DNA of 64,000 nt. It comes from Linaria vulgaris (taxonomy: Eukaryota > Streptophyta > Magnoliopsida > Lamiales > Plantaginaceae). Shown here in pieces: positions 1-11,516 of this stretch. Numbering within the stretch: the stretch's first letter is position 1; every line of letters begins with the position of its first letter. The DNA lies in contig OX415249.1 of NCBI GenBank assembly GCA_948329865.1, positions 88,567,087 to 88,631,086 on the forward strand, written 5' to 3'. The position numbers and the translations under genes were made by a program. The notes beneath the pieces are model-generated. The model was not told the origin of the DNA. It was given only the letters and a program-made list of their open reading frames with translations, and made no database searches.

Positions 1-138
1 AAAGGCTTTTTGAATATTATTTTCATGCTCAAAGTTCTGGTTCCACAAGAGGCAAGCATCAGTTCCTAATTACCAGCCAAAATATAAGAAGCCTATCTAA
101 TGAACAAAGAAAGCTAACATGGGGAAGGTTTGGTCAAC

Positions 139-2816
139 CTGGCTCATTCGTGGTCGACTTTTGAAAGCATCACTCACACAAGCAGCAGCGCATGCCACCA
201 ATCGAGCCATCTCATTGTTATTGTAATCTCTTTGAAGTCGTTGATCAACAAGTGTATCAAATTTTCCATTTTTAAGAGCTGTGGTAAGCAGGGGCCTTGC
301 CTGAATTAAGCATGGTTAGTTTTTATATATTTCTCACACAAATGCACCAATCACTTATTGCACAAGCAACGGTCAACAAGGGATGGCTAAAACATAAAGG
401 AATAGGCATTAGTCAGTACTTGCCCATTGTACCAAACTACCACCAATGTCTGCACCAAGAGGTCGACGTCCAGTAATTAACTCCAGAAGCATAACTCCAA
501 AGGAATATACATCTGACTTTTCCGTTACTTGTCTAGAGGCAAAATATTCTGGTGCCAGATACCTAAACAATGGAGATGTGTTAGCATTATATAAGCAGAT
601 ATGGCTGAGGGTCACAAACTTAAGATAATGCATGTCAATATAGTACAAACTGACATTAGCTTTGAAAGGAGTACAACATGATAGATTTGATAAGCAAATT
701 CTAAATATAGCTCTAACAAATCATGGAGAAAGAGGAATCTAATCTGCACTGAAATATCTGAGAGGTTAAACGTCAAAAGATAGGTCATGATGCCCTCGGC
801 AAGAGCCGGTATGAGGTTCTTTTAGGGAGTGGGCATAATAGTTCACTAATTATTGAACAGAAAACAGTAAAAGAGGTACAAAAATAGGTCGTACCCAAAA
901 GTTCCCTTAACATCAGTGGTGACATGTGTATCGAAGTCAGAGATAATCTTTGCAAGACCGAAATCTGCAACCTGAAATTAGATAATATTCATCAATAATC
1001 ACATAACCATATAATATCATCTCTTTTGATTGCATATACAACTTCAAATTTCAATGCATTGGTCATCAAGTTGCTGCATTTGAAGAAAATGAGAGAGATC
1101 TCATATCTGTAAATGCGCTAAATCATATGGCCAGCACAGTACGGAATTGAGGTATAAGTGGTCGCATTACCATTGCTTCAAAGTTATTGTCCAAAAGAAT
1201 ATTAGAAGCCTTGATATCCCTATGAATTATTTTTGGATGGCCTGTTTCAGAGAATAAGTCAATTTATAATCATAAAAAGATGATGTAACGAAATAATAAG
1301 TTTGAACATCTTTTCTGCGATGTGGTGAACGTTTTTGTATTTAGGACCAGGAGAACTTACAATCCTCGTGCAAATATGCAAGTCCTCTTGCAGCACCTAT
1401 AGCAATGTTCAACCGCGAGGGCCACTCCATTACAGGACCCTCCTTTCCTGAAAAACAACAATGCAAGTTGAAAGCCTCACATTACATTATTATGTTATAT
1501 TCTAACCGCTAGAGAGATAATGCGTCTCTTTAACTTTGGAAGTAATTGGAACTAATCATATTATGGAGATGCAAATAATCTTCTGTAGTCTTCCATCACC
1601 TTCATTTTACAAGTCCCAGCCGTCACTTTTATTTCACTGATTGTACTATCCTAAAGAATATAATCAATGTCTAGTATACTTACCATGCAAGTGGAACTCC
1701 AAGGTATTATTAGGAACAAACTCGTATACAAGCACTCTCTGAGTCCCAGTGATGCAATACCCAACCAACGAAACAAGATGCCTGTGATGAACTCGACTAA
1801 TGATCTCAACCTCCGCCTGGAATTCTCGTTCCCCCTGCCCACTTCCAGCTTTAAGCTGCTTAACAGCAACTTTTTCCCGGTTTGGAAGAGTTCCTTTGTG
1901 AACATCACCAAAACCACCTCTCCCAAGAAAGTTTGCTGTTGAAAAGCAATCTGTTGCCATTTCCAGTTGTTGATAGGTAAAAACTCGCAACCTCGTACCA
2001 GGTGGAGGAGGTTGGGAAGAAGAAGCAACAAAGTTTAAAGGATTTTCTTGTGGCAAAACTTCGGCAGGATCATCAGCTGTCAAAAACCAAAACCAATAAA
2101 TTAAACAAACGAATAATAGTCATTAACTCTAAAAGTTTGTACGTAATTAAATATCTCATTATTTCAGTTTTACAAACGATCATCAATTTCTATGAAGCAT
2201 TCCTTCCACAAATAAGACAAAATCAGTCGATTAGGAAACGTCAAATAGAATCAAAAGCACATTATATTATTGTAGAAATTAGAGCCCCCTCATATTTTCC
2301 CCTAAAAGGCCTTATTAGAGGGAGAGAAGGAAATTATTAATAAACAGTAGTCCAGGGTAGTCCCCAATAAATGTGGGATAAGTAATTCAACACGCCCCCC
2401 TCACGTGTAGGCCGGGACAATATCGAACGGAACTACACGTGAGAGAAATAGATGGGCAAGCCCAACATTGACTGGGGTAGGTTCTGATACCATACCATGT
2501 AGAAATTAGAGCCCCCTCATATTTCCCCCTAAAAGGCCTTATTAGAGGGAGAGAGGGAAATTATTAATAAACAGTAGCCCAGGGTAGTCCCAACCAATGT
2601 GGGATAAGTAATTCAACAATTATTACATATTCAGAAAATGAAAACGATAAAAAAAAGAAAATAATTACGTTCGGCTTTAACCGGAACCCTCGTGGGAAGC
2701 AGCCGAGCGTTTCTTTTCCTCTTCCTCTGGCAAATGCAAATCAGGCTCAAACATTTCGCCACCAACCCCGATGAACCTTTTGTAGGCGGCGGAGAGGTCA
2801 TACTGTTTGACGACAT
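139..2816 (-). CDS. PERK-like receptor kinase A, 3' end off window
   Basis: Serine/threonine kinase of the proline-rich extensin-like receptor kinase (PERK) family. Exons read on the minus strand: 2816-2669, 2076-1684, 1447-1361, 1241-1171, 971-895, 562-424, 300-139; frame is continuous for 359 aa. The glycine loop (GRGGFG), VAVK lysine, HRD (IIHRDIKASN), DFG (VADFGLAK) and APE (GTFGYLAPEY) are all present, so the kinase looks competent. The last visible exon stops at MSQ before a GT donor; by comparison with gene B one more C-terminal exon should lie left of base 1. The intron after 424 uses a GC donor (GCAAGT). Exon 1 shares its first 12 bases with gene B but has no transmembrane stretch, so the product is predicted to be cytosolic or a degenerating copy. 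The start at 2816 was chosen because it matches the gene B start; an ATG at 2825 is also in frame. Intron 1 holds a TRIM element. Tandem duplicate of the gene at 21953-25078. Confidence 0.85.
2271..2392 (-). repeat. TRIM 3' LTR
   Basis: About 122-bp terminal repeat, TG...CA as read on the plus strand, flanked on the outside by ATTAT. On the element's own strand it is the 3' LTR, preceded by the purine tract. Confidence 0.85.
2498..2618 (-). repeat. TRIM 5' LTR
   Basis: 121-bp terminal repeat matching 2271-2392 with few differences. It is followed on the minus strand by the Met-tRNA-like primer binding site at about 2480-2496. Confidence 0.85.
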
Positions 2817-3182
2817 ATGGCTCATCACTCTAACAAGTTGAAATTATCAGTTCCGATCGCCAGAGTTCACTCTTATATATGCTGGCGTTGACGGCGTCTT
2901 GCTTTGCTTTTCCGGCAACAATATATATAATCATTAGTCATTACTATAATCTGGTCTTACATCTGAAATAAATATATAACAGACTTTTCCATCTGCTTGG
3001 TTGGTGTGCAAGAAATAACTAAAATATTGGGATAATTACAAACACAACTCTGAGATTCTGTGTATTTACCAAAACCTCCCATGATATCAACAATTTACGA
3101 TTCACATTGCATTAAATTAATATTGAAACCAGCAATTTACATCACTTTTTTTTTCTTTTACAACAGTTATTAGTTTGAGAGT
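2817..3182. other. Intergenic, upstream of PERK A
   Basis: Holds the presumed 5' region of PERK A. A short stretch around 3020 (AAAATATTGGGATAATTA) also occurs near 25266 upstream of PERK B, consistent with the duplication including some upstream DNA. No further gene seen. Confidence 0.5.
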
Positions 3183-3309
3183 TGTTAGACAATATTATTA
3201 GTTGTTCTTATTTAAATATTCTTTGTAACTATTTTCTTATTTATTGTACTTATACCTTTGTATAAATACCACCTTGTGTGAAAAATAAAATACATTTCTT
3301 AAGCTTTAT
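3183..3309 (+). repeat. 5' LTR of Copia copy 1
   Basis: Starts TGTTAGACAA and resembles 6990-7122 (shared TTATTTATTGTACTTATA and TATAAA-CACCACCTT blocks). It is followed directly by the primer binding site. The right boundary is approximate. Confidence 0.65.
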
Positions 3310-3339
3310 ATGGTATCAACAGAAAAAAAATTCTAAGGA

Positions 3340-4266
3340 GAAAACATGATCCTCATGGCTTCCTCTTCGGTCAAACCCTAGCATCACCGCCTCCTTGGCC
3401 GCCACACCACGAGCCGCCTATACCTCATTGTCGATAATCATATCCTCCCGATGTTGGTCATGGCGTTGTCCTCCTCGCTCCCTCTAGCTGCATCTGGACT
3501 TTCGCCCTTTATCCCACCAAATGGTCATGGTGGTTATCCCCTTGTGCCAATCAATGCACATAGTCATCTATCTCTGCAGTTGAACTTTGAAAACTATACA
3601 TCCTGGAATGCACAAGTTTGTCATCTCTTTTATGGCTATGGCCTTATTGGCTATTTGGACGGCACGACCCCTTACCCTTCTTGCGGTGATTCTCCCAAAT
3701 CTATAGTTGTGTTCGTTCAGTGGAGGCATCAGGATGCTCTTATCGTATCCGCTTTTTTGGTTCAATCTCGGCTGACGTGATGCCTCTCATCTCTAATGAG
3801 AAAATGTCTGATGTTATGTGGCAAACCCTTCAAAACACGTTTAATAACAATTTTTATTCGTGTGTCATGCAATGAAAGAGTCCCTATCTTAGATGACGAT
3901 TGGCTCTAAGTACGTTTTTGAGTTTCTTCAATTGCTCAAGATTAAGGTTGATGAACTCGCCATCATTACCACCGTCTTTCTGATGATGGCATTACCCTCT
4001 ATGTCTTGAATGGTTTGGGTGTGCCCTATCGTGATATAGTAGTGCAAATCGACCCTCGCGATAGTGCTCTCTCGTTTCAGACATTGCACGAGAAATTGCT
4101 TGTTCATGAGACATATGTCAAGCGTCTTAAATCTCATATTGCTTCCCTTGTGGCCTCTACCAAAGCCGCCACATATCATCAAAACCATTGGCATCGCAGT
4201 CATCGATGTTCCAATGTCCATGGCAACTGGGGATGCTCTAATGGTCGTGGTAGCTCTTCAAACTGA
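3340..4266 (+). pseudogene. Copia gag remnant
   Basis: Broken gag-like coding sequence. The best-preserved part, about 3451-3780, contains the motif FENYTSWNAQVCHLFYGYGL and GYLDGTTP, typical of the N-terminal gag region of plant Copia elements. A stop follows at 3780, and later pieces (for example around 4006-4266) lie in other frames. Confidence 0.7.
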
Positions 4267-4439
4267 GGTGGCAACCCTAATTTACAGAATTACCGTTAGA
4301 ACGGTCATCAAGGTTCGAACACTCATCCCAATATCAAGTATTAAATATGTTGTATCTATGGTCTTGATGCCCGTACTTGCCGTTGTCTTTAGCAACCCAT
4401 TGCAAACATTGCAGCCTCTCGTCTCCTACGCCATCGAAC

Positions 4440-6924
4440 TGCAACACGTGGCTAGTTGACTCTTGGGCTTCTCACAACTTCAAGTCAGATCTTCAAAACC
4501 TACGGTTCACTCCGAGTATGTTGGCACTGATAAGGTTGTCATTGCTGATGGTTTCGATTTGCCCATCACCCACGTTAGCTCTACTTCTTTTCCTTCTTCT
4601 GATCGTCAATTTTATAATTCCCGTGTTATGTGTTACGTCGTCAAAACATAACTTATTATTGGTGTATCAATTTTCCTTGATGAATAATGTTACTCTTGAA
4701 TTTCATCCTGCCTATCTTTTTGTAAAGGATCGATTTACGGGGGAAAAACTAATGCGATGGGATTGTAGTAACGGGGTATACCACTCTTGGACGTGAAGTC
4801 GCGGTAATCTTCAACTCCTTTGGCATTTCTTGCTGTTTGGACCAACAAAGAAAATTGGCATAGTCATTTGGGTCATCCGTCTTCGAATATTAGTTATTTT
4901 TTGTTTTAGATTTTTCATTTACCATGTAACTATAATTGTTCCAACGATGCTAACTTTTGTCGGTTTCGTTTATCCAATAAAAGTACTCAATTACCTTTTA
5001 TTGTCACTTCTTTTACTGCAACTCATCAGTGGGGATATATTTATGTTGATGTTTGGGGTCCCTCGCTGGTACGTTGTATGGATGGTTGTCATTACAAACT
5101 ACTGTTACTTGGTCATTTTTCTAAGCATTGTTGGTTCTTTCCTTTGACTCATAAATCTCAGGTTGCTACAGCGTTTCCTCAGTTTGGTTTGCCTAAAAAG
5201 AAGTTTGGTTTTACTATCAAAAACTTCTACACTGATAATGGGGTTGAATTTGTTACTCTTCGGTCTTATTTCTCTTAGTGTGGTATTAGTTGGCTTACTA
5301 CTGCACATTACACATCGCAACTAAATGGTACTGTAGAACAGTTTCATCGATAGGTTGTAAAAATTGGGAGTATTCTATAACAGCAATCGACCCTACCCTT
5401 CTCCTTTTGAGATTCAGCCTTTTCCATTGTTGTGTATCCTTACAACAGACTTTTGTCATCAGTACTTCAGTGTGGTTCTCTCTTTGGCGCACTTTTTAGG
5501 TGTCCACCTAATTTTCTCAAGCTACTAACTCTTGGTTGTCTATACTTCTCGTACCTTCGTCCTTATCAATCTGGCAAACTCACGCCTCTTTCTCAGACTT
5601 GTCTCAACCTCGGCTATTGTACCTCTCAGGATTCATATCGATGTTATGATATTAAATCGGGTCGTCTATATGTTTCTCGGCATGTTCGGTTTGTAGAAAA
5701 TGAGTTCCAGGGAGTTCGCCCCGCGTTCCAACTCGCCCTCTCATGCTGTGACCCACCTTCTTATTTTACTACGTGGATCCAACTTTGTATCATCTTGATT
5801 TGACCTACCATCCTATGGGGCAAATCCATATATATGCAGTCCTGACATACTGCCCACTAGACGCTACCTACTGCCTTATGATATCTCAATGAGTCTACAA
5901 TCGCATGTGCCTCACAGTCCAACTAACGTGCCTAACTCCCCGTTGGGTTCTACAGGTTCTTCCATTATACAATGCGATTCACCGGACCCTGTACCCCTTC
6001 TCAAACTCACCTCATGACCACTAGAGCTATGAATAACATATTTAAACCCAAACAACTCACTCGACCACGAAACATCCCACTGAAATATTAAGTTCAGTTG
6101 TCAAATCGATCACTATTTGCGTGGCTGGCCGCTTCGTCAACTTGGCGTAAGTAATGCCTTTTTTGGGTCATGTTTGTCTTCTTACGAAGTTTATATGGCT
6201 TAAAGCAAGAACCTCGGGACTCAACGACCACGAACTCCACTTCTAACTCTTTGATTGATGTTATGGAATATTGTCGGTTAAGTGGTTCTTTGGAGAACCT
6301 TACCTTGATCCATTCGAATATAGCTTTTGTTGTCTATAGGTTGGCTCAACACACGTCGGTGCCCATTGAGGTTAACAAGACCGCTCATAAATAGGTTCTC
6401 CATTAACTCAAAGGTACATTATTTCACAAATTTCTTCTCTATCATAATTCCCGTCTCGATCTCACAGACTTCTTCTCTATCATAATTCATGTCTTGATCT
6501 CACAGCCTACTCCGATGCAGATTGGGCGGGTGACTCAGCCTTTACGGCATCCAGTTTTGCTTATATGACCTTCTTTGGTGTCAATCCAATATCTTGGTCG
6601 TCTCATCGTCAACGTGACATCTCCCGCTCTTTTACCGAATCTGAGTTCCTCGTTTTGGTCAATGTGGCGGCTGAAGTTAGGTGGTTGCAACATCCCTTTA
6701 GGGAACTTGGTGTTCCCTTACCGTCTTCGCCTCGTGCCATTTGTGATAGTTTGGATGACATTCATCTGTTTCTTCATCCCGTTTTGCACTCTCAGATGAA
6801 GCATATCTTTGTGCACCTTCACTTTGTTCGTGACCTTGTCAACAATAGTTTTCTTCATGTCTCGTATATTAATACGGCGGATCAATTGGTTGACCTTCAT
6901 ACGAAGCCCTTACCGCGCACTTGA
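4440..6924 (+). pseudogene. Copia pol remnant
   Basis: Fragments in shifting frames: a protease-like DSWASHNF piece near 4460, an integrase core with DVWGPS near 5052 and YTDNGVEF near 5230, an RT scrap FLRSLYGLKQ near 6180, and an RNase H/C-terminal block at 6565-6924 (SRSFTESEFLVL, MKHIFVHLHFVRD, DQLVDLHTKPLP). Frameshifts and stops separate all the pieces, and most of the reverse transcriptase palm is deleted. Confidence 0.8.
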
Positions 6925-6989
6925 TTTCTTCTTTTTCAGTCCAAATTTTCCCCCGCTGTCGCTGATGAAACGTCGATTTTGATGGAGCA

Positions 6990-7122
6990 TGTTAGACAAG
7001 AATATTAATTGTTATTATTTTTGGTAAATATTCGGTGTGATTATTTCCTTATTTATTGTACTTATATTTTTGTATAAACACCACCTTATGTGAAGAATAA
7101 AATCATCACTTTCAAAAGTCTT
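6990..7122 (+). repeat. 3' LTR of Copia copy 1
   Basis: About 133-bp repeat starting TGTTAGACAAG, matching 9828-9961 closely and 3183-3309 more weakly. Confidence 0.7.
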
Positions 7123-7267
7123 ATAGCGGTAACTATCTTATTTGGTAACTATCCCTTAGAATATTCATTCAACCTAAGATAGATATTTGGTAAAAATAAA
7201 TCAATTATTTGATACTATTAGACATCGTACATGTCTTATATCGGATCAAATAGAAGAAATAACTTGT
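7123..7267. repeat. Duplicated flank of Copia copy 1
   Basis: About 145 bp after the LTR (from GGTAACTATC to GAAGAAATAAC) recur at 9962-10104 with scattered changes. The duplication therefore copied element plus flanking DNA as one genomic segment rather than by retrotransposition. Confidence 0.75.
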
Positions 7268-7284
7268 TTTTCTTTTTATTTTCT

Positions 7285-7500
7285 TTTTCAGAATGTTTTT
7301 TTGATAGATAAAAGGCATAGATCGTTAAACACAGGTCTACACAATAAGAGAATCAACAAGAGGAAAGCCACCATCACAAAATACGTTAGATGGGATGACT
7401 GCGGGGGAATGGGACATAAAAAATAAGCATTTGAGGCCCAACGAGCCAAGTAATGTGCTGCTTCATTACAATTTCGATGAACAAAGCCAAAACGGCTAAG
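7285..7500 (-). pseudogene. RNase H-like (RVT_3 type) gene tail fragment
   Basis: On the minus strand an open frame reads FGFVHRNCNEAAHYLARWAS and then about 48 more residues to a stop near 7290. The pattern FxFVxRxxNxAAHxLARWA is characteristic of the C-terminal end of plant RNase H-like domains found in LINE-derived and DUF-type reverse transcriptase proteins. It stops abruptly at 7500, where Copia copy 2 begins, so only the tail is present. Confidence 0.7.
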
Positions 7501-7574
7501 TTTTATTGGTTTCGTTTATCTAATAAAAATACTCAATTACCTTTTATTGTCCCTTCTTTTACTGCTACTCATCA

Positions 7575-9780
7575 GTGGGAATATATATATATATGTTGAT
7601 GTTTGGGGTCCCTCGCTGGTACCTTGTGTGGATGGTTGTCATTACGAACTACTGTTACTTGGTCATTTTTCCAAGCATTGTTGTTTTTTTTCTTTTGACT
7701 TATAAATCTCAGGTTGCTGCAGTGTTTCCTCAGTTTGGTTTGGCTGAAAAGAAGTTTGGTTTTACTATCAAAAACTTCTACACTGATAATGGGGTTGAAT
7801 TTGTTACTCTTCGGCCTTATTTCTCTCAGTGTAGTATTAGTTGGCTTACTACGGCACCTTACACACCGCAACTAAATGGTACTGTATAACAGTGTCATCG
7901 ATAGGTTGTAACGATTGGGAGTATTCTATAACAGCAATTGGCCCTACCCTTCTCCTTTTGAGATTCAGCCTTTTCCACTGTTGTGTATCCTTACAACAGA
8001 CTTTCGTCATCAGTACTTCAGTGTGGTCTCTCTTTGGAGCACTTTTTAGGTGTCCACCTAATTTTCTCAATCTACTAACTTTTGGTTATCTCTGCTTCTC
8101 GTACCTTTGTCCTTATCAATCTGACAAACTCACGCCTCCTTCTCAGACTTGTCTCAACCTCGGCTATTTACCTCTCACGATTCCTATCGATGTTATGATA
8201 TTAAATCGAGCCATCTATATGTTTCTCGACATGTTCGGTTTGTAGAAAACGAGTTCCTAGGAGTTCGCCCCGCGTTCCAACTCGCCCTCTCATGATGTGA
8301 CCCACCTTCTTATTTTGCTACGTAGATCCAACTTTGTATCATCTTGATTTGACCTACCATCATGTGGGGCAACTCCATCTTTATGCAATCCTGACATACT
8401 GCCCACTAGACGCTACCTACTGTCTCGTGATATCTCAAGGAGTCTACAATCGCATGTGCCTCACAGTCCAAATAACATGCCTAACTCCCCGTTGGGTTCT
8501 ACAGGTTTTTCCTTTATACCGTGCGATTCACCGGACCCTGTACCCCTTCTCAAACTCACATCATAGCCACTAGAGCTATGAATAATATATTTAAACCCAA
8601 ACAACTCACTCGACCACGAAACATCCCACTGAAATATTAACTTTGGTTGTCAAATCGATCACTATTTGCGTGGTTGGTCGCTTCGTCAACTTGGCGTAAG
8701 TAATGCCTTTTTTGGGTCATGTTTGTCATCTAACGAAGTTTATATGGCTTAAAGCAAGAACCTCGGGCTTGGTTTCCTTTTGCAAGTTCGGCCCTATTCT
8801 CGGTGTGGTGATGTATTTTATCTCCTTGTGTATGGGGATGACATAATTCTCACCGACAAAAACTCATATCTCAACACATGTGATGTATCTCATCTTGGTA
8901 TCCCTATTGTCGTTAAGGATGTTAGCCATTTTCTTACTTCCTTGGCGTTCAGGTTTTCACTTGTCGTGAGGGACTCTTTCTCTCCCAACATCATTACATG
9001 TGTGATGTACTTGCGCGACATAAGATGGATGGTGCCAAACCGTTTGCGACCCATATGGACTCGACGATCACGAACTCCACTTCCACCTCTTTGATTGATG
9101 TTATGGAATATCGTCAATTAGGGTGCTTTGCAGAACCTTACCTTGACCTGTTCGAATATAGCTTTTGTTGTCTATAGGTTGGCTCAACACATGTCGGTTC
9201 CTATTGAGGTTAACAAGACCACTCATAAATAGGTTCTTCATTACGTCAAAGGTACACTATCTCACGGACTTGTTCTCTATCATAATTCACGTCTCGATCT
9301 CACGGACTTCTTCTCTATCATAATTCATGTCTCGATCTCACAGCCTACTCTGATGCAGATTGGGCAGGTGACTCGGCCTCTACAACATCCACTTTCGCTT
9401 ATATGATCTTCTTTGGTGTCAATCCAATCTCTTGGTTGTCTCATCGTCAACGTGCCATATCCCGCTCTTTTACCAAATCTGAGTTCCTCGTTTTGGTCAA
9501 TGTGGGGGCCGAAGTTAGGTGGTTGCAACATCTCTTTAGGGAACTTGGTGTTCTCTTACTGTCTCCGCCTCATGTCATTTGTGATAGTTTGGATGACATT
9601 CGTCTGTTTCTTCATCCCATTTTGCACTCTCAGATGAAGCATATCTTTGTTGACCTTCACTTTGTTCGTGACCTTGTCAATAAGTGTTTTCTTCATGTCT
9701 CGTATGTTAATGCGGCGGATCAATTGGTTGACCTTCATACGAAGCCTTTACCGCGCACTCGATTTCTTCTTTTTCGGTCC
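7575..9780 (+). pseudogene. Copia pol remnant, copy 2
   Basis: Integrase pieces (FYTDNGVEFVTL near 7790), partial RT and RNase H in several frames with stops. Homologous to 5035-6924; not functional. Confidence 0.75.
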
Positions 9781-9827
9781 AAATTTTCCCCCGTTGTCGC
9801 TAATGAAACGTCGGTTTTGATTGAGCA

Positions 9828-9961
9828 TGTTAGACAAGAATATTAATTGTTATTATTTTTGGTAAATATTCGTTGTGATTATTTCCTTATTTATTGTACT
9901 TATACCATTGTATAAACACCACCTTATGTGAAGAATAAAATCATCACTTTCATAAGTCTTA
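9828..9961 (+). repeat. 3' LTR of Copia copy 2
   Basis: 134-bp repeat starting TGTTAGACAAG, nearly the same as 6990-7122. Confidence 0.7.
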
Positions 9962-10104
9962 TAGTGGTAACTATATTATTTGGTAACTATCCCTTAGAAC
10001 ATTCATTCAACCTAAATTATTTAGTTGGTAAAAATAAATCAATTATTTGATACTATTAGACATCGTACATGTCTTATATCGGATCTAATAGAAGAAATAA
10101 CATG
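9962..10104. repeat. Duplicated flank of Copia copy 2
   Basis: Matches 7123-7267. The similarity ends at about 10104, where remains of the Sirevirus target site begin. Confidence 0.7.
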
Positions 10105-10139
10105 TTTTTTTAGAAGAAATGTTAGTCCAACATTGTAGT

Positions 10140-11045
10140 TGAAATTGTAGGACCGTGGATTGACACAACACTTTTTGAGAGTTAAACTGGAATTTCCTTA
10201 ACTCTATTTTGATCTTCTTGATAATAATAATGTGCAGCGGAAGTAAGAACACAAGAAGATGTAATTTTAAGAAGTTTTCAATATTATTAAAAACTTCCGA
10301 GCCTTAGGCGAAATAACCATAAAGGTTTTATCAAAAACGTTCCTCACAACAATTCACTCACACTCTTTGTTGATCGGACTCAACGAAGAAGACAAGTAAG
10401 AACTACTTAACTTCTATGAACTAGACTTAAGCAGTTGATACAAAAACTTCGCAAAACAAAATGAAGACAATACAAAGAATAATTAATCTCTTGGATTATT
10501 GGCACGATTGTCTTGTCTTCATCTTGATGAACTTCACATCTTTATAGATTTCTTGAGTCTTTAACGCCAAAATATGTTGTTCACAGTTTTGGTAACTCTT
10601 GTTGTTTCCTTGTTGAAAATTGCCTTCTTTGTGAACTTCATATCTTTCCAGAATATGTGTTTCCTTCATTACTGATTTAGCAAGGTAACACATCTTCTTC
10701 AATTCGGAGAATCCTGGAAAGAATCGCGTCGCAAAGAACAGCTCACTTGTTTCCTTCTTTTGAAAGGGTGTGAGTTGACTATTCAACTTAGCTTGAATTA
10801 TGGAAACTTCAAGTAAGGAATCTTCCAAAGCTCTTCCTTATGTTTAAGATACTTTCCTGGACATAAACATAAACAAGCAAAACCGTGGAACTTGATTAAT
10901 AAGTGAATAAAGGCAAAACATAATTTTGGCAACTAAAGAACAGTTTTCGCACAAGCTCTCGGCTTTCAATGTTATCCTCAATGTTAACTCAACGTCGTCT
11001 AACATTTCACTGTCTAACATTGATTCCCGAAAACATGCACTTTCA
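10140..11045 (-). repeat. Sirevirus-like 3' LTR
   Basis: 906-bp repeat, TGAAATTGTAGG at one end and CACTTTCA at the other on the plus strand. Bounded outside by GTAGT and inside by the purine tract. Confidence 0.9.
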
Positions 11046-11516
11046 ATCTCCCCTTTTTTACCTTTCTTCACAAAACCAATACATGTTCCAATCAAGTCTT
11101 ATATCCAGAAGGTTATAATCAACAAGAAACAAATTAAACTACCAAACTGCTCCCCCTTAATACAAGATACCATTTCAAAGTTAGATTAACCAAGACAAGC
11201 ATTAAGGTCATCACTACATTCACATATGTACACATGTTCAGACCTCAACATTCATCAATGTTGCCTCAACATTGAAACCAGTAAGTTTCCTACATAAAGG
11301 TTATCCAGACAAATAGTTCAACATGCTCCTTCATAATAAACAACAATTAAGGTTAGTTAGAGCAGTTCATCAGCTGTACTTAGATTTACAACCCATAGCT
11401 AAAATATCAAGGACATATCCTTTGATCAAATAAAACCAAAATGTACCAGCAGTTCAAAGATATTAGCAGTTCATAGAAACAGACCATAAACTAGAAGACT
11501 AAAATTAAAATTGGAA
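11046..11516. other. Sirevirus 3' untranslated segment
   Basis: Between the env-like ORF and the 3' LTR. It contains the purine tract and one perfect copy of the dispersed palindrome (CAATGTTG-CCT-CAACATTG, 11256-11274). No gene. Confidence 0.7.

Larger units (their letters stand above)
2271..2618 (-). mobile_element. TRIM (miniature LTR retrotransposon) in intron 1 of PERK A
   Basis: Two near-identical direct repeats of about 122 bp (2271-2392 and 2498-2618) begin TG and end CA and enclose about 105 bp. The 5-bp target duplication ATTAT is intact at 2266-2270 and 2619-2623. Read on the minus strand, a Met-tRNA-type primer binding site (TGGTATCAGAACC) follows the 2498-2618 repeat, and a purine tract (GAGGGGGGCG) precedes the 2271-2392 repeat. 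This gives the orientation. No coding capacity. It lies in the sense orientation of the host intron. Confidence 0.9.
3183..7122 (+). mobile_element. Degenerate Copia LTR retrotransposon, copy 1
   Basis: Decayed Ty1/Copia element on the plus strand. A terminal repeat of about 130 bp starts TGTTAGACAA at 3183 and again at 6990. A primer-binding-like site TGGTATCAAC follows at 3311. In order one sees gag, protease, integrase, a stub of reverse transcriptase and RNase H, all with many stops and frameshifts. Compared with copy 2 (7501-9961) it lacks about 300 bp of the reverse transcriptase region near 6215. No matching target duplication found. It cannot encode functional protein. Confidence 0.85.
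7501..9961 (+). mobile_element. Truncated Copia, tandem copy 2
   Basis: Segmental copy of copy 1 from its integrase (about 4958) to its 3' LTR, lacking gag and the 5' LTR. It retains an RT stretch around 8770-9065 (LVYGDD at about 8830) that copy 1 has lost. The RNase H block at 9403-9780 is open for about 120 codons (SRSFTKSEFLVL, HTKPLPRTRFLLF). Many stops elsewhere. Confidence 0.8.
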
